DNA of 5,957 bases from CAZGSG01 sp964528095. GTDB lineage: Bacteria > Bacteroidota > Bacteroidia > Chitinophagales > Chitinophagaceae. Location of the stretch: assembly GCA_964528095.1 (NCBI GenBank), contig CAZGSG010000358.1, positions 1 through 5,957 of the forward strand, read 5' to 3'. The translations under genes were made by a program, and so were the position numbers. This document shows, one piece after another, positions 1 to 4,860 of the stretch. The stretch's first letter is position 1. Each line of letters begins with the position of its first letter. The notes under the pieces were generated by a model that was not told the DNA's origin, did not search any database, and worked only from the letters and a program-made list of their open reading frames with translations.

Positions 1-424
1 CCAATATGAGAAAAGAACGGCCTTCCTCCAGATCATTGAATGTTCCTTGCTGGGAGATAAAACCATTATCATTGTATTTAACAGCATAAGAGGCGCCTAG
101 CTTCTCTTTACTTTCAATAATGGGATAATATTTACGCAGGATCAACATATTGCTGAACGGCGGGAAATCATTTAGCGTGCGCGTCGCGAAAACGCTATCC
201 CAAAGAACTTCCCTTACACCAGTAAGCAGGTTTCTTTTGCTGATTTGCAATTCCAGGTCAGCTATCACTCCCTTGTAGATAGGGTCGGCATAGGGCTTCG
301 TGGCAAATACACGGTATTCCACACTTTTTGTGACCGTCACTTCGGATATGCTTTGTTCTTTGTCTTTCTTACAGGCAAACCCCAAAAAGCTGATAGCTCC
401 CAATAATATAACAACAGGCTTCAT
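1..424 (-). CDS. Small lipoprotein of unknown function, 3' end outside the window
   Basis: The reading frame opens with ATG at 424-422 and stays open to the window edge, giving 141 residues without a stop, so the C-terminus is missing. The N-terminus MKPVVILLGAISFLGFAC is a short hydrophobic signal followed by Cys18 and KKD, a typical lipoprotein signal peptidase II site in Bacteroidota; the protein should be a membrane-anchored lipoprotein. After the anchor comes a Lys/Glu-rich linker and then a region of alternating polar and hydrophobic residues (for example SVEYRVFATKPYADPIYKG) that suggests a small beta-rich domain. I recognise no family motif. The start is supported by the signal peptide and an A-rich leader; AGGA abuts the ATG. 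It lies 530 bases beyond the porin operon on the same strand and probably has its own promoter. Function unknown. Confidence 0.75.
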   Translation of the reverse strand, partial: MKPVVILLGAISFLGFACKKDKEQSISEVTVTKSVEYRVFATKPYADPIYKGVIADLELQISKRNLLTGVREVLWDSVFATRTLNDFPPFSNMLILRKYYPIIESKEKLGASYAVKYNDNGFISQQGTFNDLEEGRSFLIL

Positions 425-437
425 TCCTTTTTATTTA

Positions 438-445
438 CAAATAGA
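438..445 (-). promoter_or_regulatory. Possible -7 box for the partial lipoprotein gene
   Basis: On the minus strand this reads TCTATTTG, one mismatch from the Bacteroidota -7 consensus TAnnTTTG. It ends 13 bases before the ATG at 424, the spacing expected for a short leader. No convincing -33 TTG is visible at the right distance, so this is a weak call. Confidence 0.25.
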
Positions 446-637
446 CGCAGATCCTGGTTAATAAAGTGGTGTTAATAGCTTAAATGTTGCAAGCAGGCTT
501 TGTACTATAAAAAAATCCTGCTGAACTGTAGCGGCATAGAAGATTAAATGGTAGGATGAGAGTGGTAAGGAGGTACGGATCGGGTAGCTGGAAGCCATCT
601 CAAAAGTATTTTTAATAGGATCATGTCGCAGCTGACT

Positions 638-656
638 GTTTTCACGTAGTGAAAAC
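638..656. repeat. Perfect short inverted repeat (8-bp arms, 3-base loop)
   Basis: GTTTTCAC at 638-645 is followed by GTA and then its exact reverse complement GTGAAAAC at 649-656. No T-tract follows on either strand, so it does not look like an intrinsic terminator. It could be a protein-binding palindrome or a small RNA hairpin; nothing nearby tells which. Confidence 0.6.
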
Positions 657-914
657 GCTCCTTAGCTCAATCCTGTGCAAATAGCTAGGTTCTTCCTTCG
701 CTCGTTTTCTCTGTTAGCTCCTTTGAAGTCCTTATCAAAATATATGCGCTACTAATGTATTCGGAAATCCGCTGGTAAGAATACCCATTAAAAACTAAAC
801 CGCCGTGATCAGCAGAGAAGCCAGGATTTGCAAACAGTTATTCGCTGTTAGTAACCGGCGATTATCTTCAGAGATGATATATAAAGATATAGCTATAGCA
901 GGTATAAAATATGA

Positions 915-928
915 CAAGCTGTTGCTTG
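915..928 (-). terminator. Weak candidate terminator after the porin operon
   Basis: On the minus strand, 27 bases past the porin stop, CAAGC-AACA-GCTTG forms a 5-bp stem with a 4-base loop, followed by the T-rich stretch TCATATTTTAT. The stem is short, so termination here is a guess based on position. Confidence 0.3.
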
Positions 929-954
929 CTAAACAAGATCATTTCCATCCATTG

Positions 955-2181
955 TTAGAAGTAGGTGCTTAACCCAAACTGAAAACCGGCCAGTTTAGAC
1001 GGCGGATTACCAAGCAGGTCTTTTTGCCAGTTATGCCGGTAGTTGAATCGAAAAACCGTTTGCGCCGTGGGCCGCCAGCTTATTGCAGATACAAAGGAGA
1101 ATAAATGGTCTGCGATCTGATCACCGGTAGATTTAAATCTTCCCTTATTCCAGTCTACATATTCAACCCGCGCAGCCAGGTTTAATACTGCTTGTTCAAA
1201 TCCAAACATTGATTTTTTTAAAATCGGCTGTACGATGTCCAGGAATCCTCCCTGCTGTTTTCTTCCGAACTGTTCGGTATAGCTGCCGGGTACGTCTACG
1301 TTGACAAAAGCCCATTCGCCGTTGATAGTTGTATTCAGTTTTGATATGTTGGTGTTAAAATCAATCGCAACTACATTCACTCTTCTTTTTTTATCAAGAA
1401 ATAATCCATCTTCTTCAAATTTATTATAAACACCACCCATATAAGAAAGACCGATCTCTCCCAGCTTTTTATTTTTTATGGCTATTTTCCCGGTGAATAA
1501 AGGGCTACCGTTAAAGCTCTCTTCAAACCGGTCGGGGTTTGTTTTAGTCGCCGGTAAAAAAGTTCTGTTTTCCGTGTTTTGAATAATCTGTTCATCAAAA
1601 CCGTTGGTGAGATAGGCTTCATAACCATACACCCAGTCATTGGTATATTTTTTACCGTATAAACCAAAGCCCGCATTACTCCAGGTGGCAGGTAATAATT
1701 GTGTAGCTGAAACAGGTCTGTCTACAAACTCCCATTTTGGCCCATCATGATTTTGATTGAATGCACCAATCGGGTTCATGACTATACCGCCCCTGAAATT
1801 GAGCAAGGGAGAGAACTCGAGGTCTACAGAGGCGAATTCAATATTGATTTCTTTTGTACCATCTTCAAATTCTATCTCGGTTAAAAATTTTATTCGTTTG
1901 GAAATAGAAGAGGAAACAAAAAGAGTAAGCCGGCGCATCTGGAACTGGTGTCCTTCCGATACCCCGTTCTCTCCCAGGTATTGATAGTTCGCTTCCATAT
2001 AACCTCCCAGGGCCACGGGCAGTTTGCCGGGTTTTATAAGCGGCCGGTTATATACCGCATCCATATTCAATAAAAGGCTATCGTTATCTGCCGGGGCCTT
2101 TCTTAATAATTCGGGATCGATCTGCGCGTTCAGTCTGCTTATAAAAAGGAGAAGAAAAAATATGGTTATCCGGTATTTCAT
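955..2181 (-). CDS. Outer-membrane porin, OprO/OprP (phosphate-selective porin) family
   Basis: This 408-residue protein should form a beta-barrel channel in the outer membrane. It has a signal peptide (MKYRITIFFLLLFISRLNA, cleavage probably before Gln20) and a barrel that begins around residue 58 with GGYMEANYQYL. The segment FQMRRLTLFVSSSISKRIKF followed by LTEIEFE is the arrangement seen near the N-terminus of OprO/OprP-like porins. Many strands alternate aromatic and polar residues, and the chain ends in FQFGLSTYF with the terminal aromatic residue typical of outer-membrane barrels. Length is normal for the family. Its ATG overlaps the stop of the Rieske gene in an ATGA (2181-2178), which implies translational coupling and membership of the same operon. 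The family name reflects phosphate porins, but the substrate cannot be read from sequence; the metal-regulated promoter upstream suggests a metal ion or metal complex. Confidence 0.85.
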   Translation of the reverse strand: MKYRITIFFLLLFISRLNAQIDPELLRKAPADNDSLLLNMDAVYNRPLIKPGKLPVALGGYMEANYQYLGENGVSEGHQFQMRRLTLFVSSSISKRIKFLTEIEFEDGTKEINIEFASVDLEFSPLLNFRGGIVMNPIGAFNQNHDGPKWEFVDRPVSATQLLPATWSNAGFGLYGKKYTNDWVYGYEAYLTNGFDEQIIQNTENRTFLPATKTNPDRFEESFNGSPLFTGKIAIKNKKLGEIGLSYMGGVYNKFEEDGLFLDKKRRVNVVAIDFNTNISKLNTTINGEWAFVNVDVPGSYTEQFGRKQQGGFLDIVQPILKKSMFGFEQAVLNLAARVEYVDWNKGRFKSTGDQIADHLFSFVSAISWRPTAQTVFRFNYRHNWQKDLLGNPPSKLAGFQFGLSTYF

Positions 2182-2627
2182 GATTGTTTCCTGAGATCGA
2201 TGAATAATTCATTATTGTTAACAGTCACAGGGAAGATCCTTAGATTGTTGATGGCCGGACCACTGGTGACTTCCCCCTTGTTGTTGAATTCGCTTCCATG
2301 TGCCGGACATTGCAGCATATCTCCTGCCGCCTGTAACTCTGCGCCCTGGTGCGCGCATTTCATCCATAAGGCGGAATATTCCTGGTCGTTAAAGCGATAG
2401 ATACAAACGGGGTATTGGAGCGCATCATTTCTTACTATAATAAATGTACTGTAGGCGGTTCCTCCTTTTTGCCTGATCTTAAAATCATCTTTACTGATCG
2501 TCAATCCATCTTTATTCAACCTGCCGCTGATATAGCGGGTAGGTGTGCAGCTGCTTACTACAGCCGCAAGCGCTGTTACAGACAGACATGCAGTGCAACT
2601 ATGTTTTATAAAATTTCTCCTGTCCAT
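2178..2627 (-). CDS. Tat-exported Rieske [2Fe-2S] lipoprotein
   Basis: This 149-residue protein is predicted to carry one Rieske 2Fe-2S cluster and transfer electrons at the outer face of a membrane. The ligands are C91-x-H93 (KCAHQG) and C107-x-x-H110 (CPAHGSEF), separated by 13 residues. The extra cysteines that form the disulfide in cytochrome bc1 Rieske proteins are absent (Gly95 and Ala109 stand at about those positions), while Ser112 after HG is kept. The N-terminus MDRRNFIK is a twin-arginine motif, fitting a protein exported folded with its cofactor; VVSSC at residues 23-27 is a likely lipobox, so Cys27 would be lipid-modified. The gene begins 6 bases after the di-heme cytochrome stop and overlaps the porin start by 4 bases. 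No Rieske oxygenase catalytic domain or cytochrome b partner is present, so it probably works with the di-heme protein. Confidence 0.9.
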   Translation of the reverse strand: MDRRNFIKHSCTACLSVTALAAVVSSCTPTRYISGRLNKDGLTISKDDFKIRQKGGTAYSTFIIVRNDALQYPVCIYRFNDQEYSALWMKCAHQGAELQAAGDMLQCPAHGSEFNNKGEVTSGPAINNLRIFPVTVNNNELFIDLRKQS

Positions 2628-2633
2628 ATACTA

Positions 2634-3836
2634 TTATAAAGATTCAAGGAACTTAATGAGCCTGGCTTTATCAGCAGGTAATAGCTGCTGAAAATTATTT
2701 TTACTTTGTGTGGCTTCACCACCATGCAGCAGGATCGCTTCCTCGATACTTTTTGCACGACCATCATGCAATAAAAAATAACGACCACCCTGCGAGTTTT
2801 TGGACAGGCCGAGACCCCATAAAGGCGGTGTGCGCCATTCGGCGGTCAAAGCAGTGCCTTCAGTATAGCCATCATCCAGTTGCGGACCCATATCATGTAA
2901 TAAAAAATCACTGTAAGGAAAAAAGGTTTTATTGGATAAAGCTGCAATAGGAAAACTGCCTGTTTGTAATTGCGGTGTATGACATTTACCACAATGAATA
3001 GTTGAAAAAAATTGTTTTCCTGCCAGTACATCGGCGTCCTGCTGTTTTCGCTGAACAGGTGCTTTTAACGTGTGCAGGTAAAAGACCACATCCTGCACGG
3101 TTTGATTAGATACTTCCGGGTCTGCCTCCTGTCCGTTATAAGTACTAAAATGTTCATAGGTAGAATTTACTCCCATATCCTGGTTATAGGCATTGGCTGT
3201 TTGTTGAAGCAGGTCATACACAGCAGCTTTTTTACCAAAGCGACCAATATACTTTCCATTGCGGGTAATGGTGCCCGGTCTTATAGTTGAATAAGAAGGC
3301 GCATCGATCCAGTTAGGCCGCCCGGAAATACCATCTCCATCCGCATCATTTTCATCGGCCAGGGAAAGTAATAATGCGTCGGGCACTGCTTCAAGAAAAC
3401 CTAACCCTGTATTTGCGGGAGGAGTGAAGTTGGAAAAACTGGCACCTGCGGGAATTGATTCCGCCTGGAATCCCGGTATCGCCCTGTGTTGTAACTGCGG
3501 TGCGCCCTGGCTTAAAAACCGGTTGCCCAGCGTATCACCCTGTCCAAAACGGGTAAGCGTAGAAAAAGGATGACCTTTTCCATCTCCGGCATGACAACTG
3601 CCACAGGAAGTAGCTACAAATAAAGGCCCCAGTCCTGTTTCCTTCGTAAATATTTCATCATTGAATGCGATATCACCCCGCAGAAAGGAACTGTTTTGTT
3701 CCGGGGACAATCCCTCCACCGGGCCGTCAAGTATCGTATCCTCGCCGGGGGCAGCTGGTAATAACTTATCACAGGAGATCATACCTCCTATCAAAAGGCA
3801 AAGCATACTACATACAATCCATTTTTTCTTCCCCAT
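2634..3836 (-). CDS. Di-heme c-type cytochrome lipoprotein, COG3488/DHOR 'thiol oxidoreductase' family
   Basis: This 400-residue protein has two heme c sites: C78-GS-C81-H82, within GLGPLFVATSCGSCHAGDG, and C282-GK-C285-H286. Family hallmarks follow the second heme: AEWRTPPLWGLG (about 332-343), FLLHDGRAKSIEEAILLHGGEA (about 354-375) and a C-terminal LIKFLESL. An aspartate-rich DADGDGISG loop (164-172) looks like a calcium site. The N-terminus is a lipoprotein signal ending GGMISC, so Cys22 is the likely anchor, facing the periplasm or cell surface. The family is distantly related to di-heme peroxidases; its substrate is generally unproven, and in other bacteria members sit beside imelysin-type iron-uptake genes (recalled knowledge). 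It is first in an operon with the Rieske and porin genes. The start at 3836 is fixed by the signal peptide and by a perfect -7 box ending 15 bases upstream. Confidence 0.9.
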   Translation of the reverse strand: MGKKKWIVCSMLCLLIGGMISCDKLLPAAPGEDTILDGPVEGLSPEQNSSFLRGDIAFNDEIFTKETGLGPLFVATSCGSCHAGDGKGHPFSTLTRFGQGDTLGNRFLSQGAPQLQHRAIPGFQAESIPAGASFSNFTPPANTGLGFLEAVPDALLLSLADENDADGDGISGRPNWIDAPSYSTIRPGTITRNGKYIGRFGKKAAVYDLLQQTANAYNQDMGVNSTYEHFSTYNGQEADPEVSNQTVQDVVFYLHTLKAPVQRKQQDADVLAGKQFFSTIHCGKCHTPQLQTGSFPIAALSNKTFFPYSDFLLHDMGPQLDDGYTEGTALTAEWRTPPLWGLGLSKNSQGGRYFLLHDGRAKSIEEAILLHGGEATQSKNNFQQLLPADKARLIKFLESL

Positions 3837-3851
3837 CTACCGCTTTTTTTA

Positions 3852-3859
3852 CAAATATA
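3852..3859 (-). promoter_or_regulatory. -7 box of the cytochrome-Rieske-porin operon
   Basis: On the minus strand this reads TATATTTG, a perfect match to the Bacteroidota TAnnTTTG element. A TTTC at 3882-3879 stands 19 bases upstream, near the TTTG/TTG expected at -33, and lies inside the end of the 34-bp palindrome. Transcription would begin roughly ten bases before the ATG at 3836. The leader is A-rich and has no Shine-Dalgarno site. Confidence 0.65.
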
Positions 3860-3879
3860 GGATACGATTTGATTAATCG

Positions 3880-3913
3880 AAATTAAATGTTAGACTAGTC
3901 TAACATTTAATTT
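3880..3913. promoter_or_regulatory. 34-bp perfect palindrome, predicted DtxR/MntR-family operator
   Basis: The left half AAATTAAATGTTAGACT (3880-3896) is followed directly by its exact reverse complement AGTCTAACATTTAATTT (3897-3913), with no mismatch and no spacer. The core TTAGACTAGTCTAA matches the DtxR/IdeR box core TTAGGTTAGCCTAA at 11 of 14 positions. It lies between the divergent repressor and cytochrome genes and covers the expected -33 region of both promoters, so a bound repressor would block both. That the neighbouring repressor binds here is an inference from position and resemblance, though a strong one. Its length is enough for two stacked dimers, as DtxR-type proteins often bind. 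Confidence 0.85.
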
Positions 3914-3926
3914 TTATCAATATTCT

Positions 3927-3934
3927 TATTTTTG
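3927..3934 (+). promoter_or_regulatory. -7 box of the metal-dependent repressor gene
   Basis: TATTTTTG is a perfect TAnnTTTG match. It ends only four bases before the ATG at 3939, so the transcript would have almost no leader. A TTTA at 3906-3909, inside the palindrome, sits 17 bases upstream and is the best -33 candidate. The surrounding T-richness makes a chance match possible. Confidence 0.6.
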
Positions 3935-3938
3935 CAGC

Positions 3939-4610
3939 ATGCCGACTCCCCGATTAAGCCTGACAGAAGAAAATTATCTCAAGGCGATCTATACGTTGTC
4001 AGAACGAATGCCTTCGTTCGATACTTCCACCAATGCGATAGCTGAACGGCTGAATACCAAGCCCCCCACTGTGTCAGACATGCTTCGTAAGCTGACAGAA
4101 AAGAAACTGGTGACCTATGAAAAATATAAGAGGGTACAATTGACAAAGACGGGGAAACAACTGGCCATACTCATCATCCGGAAACACCGGCTCTGGGAAG
4201 TATTCCTGCATGATAAACTGGGCTTTGCCTGGGATGAAGTGCATGATGTAGCGGAACAGCTTGAGCATGTTCATTCGGAGGAACTGATCCTGCGGCTGGA
4301 AAAATACCTGGGTTTTCCCGAATATGATCCGCATGGCGATCCCATACCTTCCGCCAATGGCGAACTAAACCAGCCACAACGAACGATCCTCACCGCAATA
4401 GAAGAAGGAAAAAGCTGCCATGTAGTAGGCGTAAAAGACAGTTCCACTTTATTCCTCCAGTATCTCCGCCAGGTCAATGTAGGTATCGGTACAAAAATAA
4501 AAGTGATAGAAAAGATCGCTTTCGATGGATCAGTGATCATCAGCATAAAAAAGGGACAGCAAATAAATGTATCTAAAAAATTCGCGGATAATGTGTTGGT
4601 AAGCGGATAG
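3939..4610 (+). CDS. Metal-dependent transcriptional repressor, DtxR/MntR family
   Basis: This 223-residue protein should bind DNA as a dimer when loaded with Fe(II) or Mn(II). Order of domains: winged helix at about 5-75 (LTEENYLKAIYTL, then recognition-helix region KPPTVSDMLRKL and wing YKRVQLTKTGK), metal-binding dimerisation domain at about 76-145, and a FeoA/SH3-like C-terminal domain at about 146-222. Candidate ligands are His83, Glu87, His102, Glu106, Glu109 and His110. The Glu106-x-x-Glu109-His110 pattern matches MntR, where DtxR has Cys in the first position; His83, Glu87 and His102 match DtxR ancillary-site positions. Asn12 falls where DtxR has Met10 and MntR has Asp8. The metal is therefore undecided, with Mn or Fe both possible. 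The gene diverges from the cytochrome operon across the palindrome and is probably autoregulated. The start is supported because the conserved first helix begins at once. Confidence 0.92.
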   Translation: MPTPRLSLTEENYLKAIYTLSERMPSFDTSTNAIAERLNTKPPTVSDMLRKLTEKKLVTYEKYKRVQLTKTGKQLAILIIRKHRLWEVFLHDKLGFAWDEVHDVAEQLEHVHSEELILRLEKYLGFPEYDPHGDPIPSANGELNQPQRTILTAIEEGKSCHVVGVKDSSTLFLQYLRQVNVGIGTKIKVIEKIAFDGSVIISIKKGQQINVSKKFADNVLVSG

Positions 4611-4687
4611 GGGAGAGTTAAAAATTCAAAAGTAAAAATTAAAAAAAGGCCTCACTAAGATCGGACACTGTTTTCGCAATCGGAGAA

Positions 4688-4759
4688 TGTTTCATCGGGG
4701 CCGGCTTTGAAAATGGTCGCTAAATACGCGGTCGTTTATCGCCAGACCCCGATGGGACA
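4688..4759 (+). other. Long-range stem inside the convergent intergenic element
   Basis: TGTTTCATCGGGG (4688-4700) can pair with CCCCGATGGGACA (4747-4759) to make 13 consecutive pairs, two of them U-G. The two wobble pairs become A-C mismatches on the other strand, so the fold favours plus-strand RNA, which would be the 3' part of the repressor transcript. The 46-base loop contains a weaker partial pairing (around GGTCGCTAAA and TTTATCGCC). It may be a structured RNA or a property of the repeat element; I recognise no known RNA family. Confidence 0.4.
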
Positions 4760-4829
4760 CTTGCTGATCGTTATAGAAATAGCATTCTACTGAAATGAAC
4801 GAAAAAGAAAGTTCAAAAACACAAATGAC

Positions 4830-4845
4830 TTCCGTGGCTACGGAA
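4830..4845. terminator. Candidate bidirectional terminator hairpin
   Basis: TTCCGT-GGCT-ACGGAA forms a 6-bp stem with a 4-base loop. On the plus strand it is followed by ACCATTTTTGAATTTTTAC, and on the minus strand by GTCATTTGTGTTTTTG, so both sides are U-rich after transcription. The position between two convergent genes fits a shared terminator. The T-tracts start a few bases away from the stem, which weakens the call. Confidence 0.45.
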
Positions 4846-4860
4846 ACCATTTTTGAATTT

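Larger units (their letters stand above)
425..954. other. 530-base intergenic region without a supportable gene
   Basis: No frame longer than about 46 codons with a plausible start occurs here on either strand, and I see no tRNA-like cloverleaf. The only structured elements are a perfect 8-bp inverted repeat at 638-656, a repeated 7-mer TTAGCTC at 662-668 and 714-720, and a weak hairpin at 915-928 just after the porin stop. A minus-strand open frame of 46 codons (598-458) follows a perfect TAnnTTTG octamer (608-601) by two bases, but its translation looks like no protein I know. The region may hold decayed sequence or a regulatory leader. Confidence 0.6.

Noticed and set aside
458..598. Minus-strand 46-codon frame starting two bases after a perfect TAnnTTTG octamer
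   Set aside because: The -7 box is too close: transcription would begin inside the frame. The translation shows no signal, domain or familiar motif, so it is not listed as a gene.
556..615. Plus-strand 19-codon frame beginning ATGAGAGTGG
   Set aside because: Very short, no conserved features, and nothing around it to support translation.
833..849. AACAG-TTATTCG-CTGTT inverted repeat
   Set aside because: Five-base arms with a seven-base loop and no T-tract are expected by chance in a gap of this size.
425..954. A tRNA, CRISPR array or insertion sequence in the large gap
   Set aside because: No cloverleaf with a TTC loop and CCA end, no regularly spaced repeats, and no transposase frame or terminal repeats are visible.
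1757..1984. Plus-strand 75-codon frame inside the porin gene
   Set aside because: Antisense shadow of a well-supported coding region, with no motif of its own.
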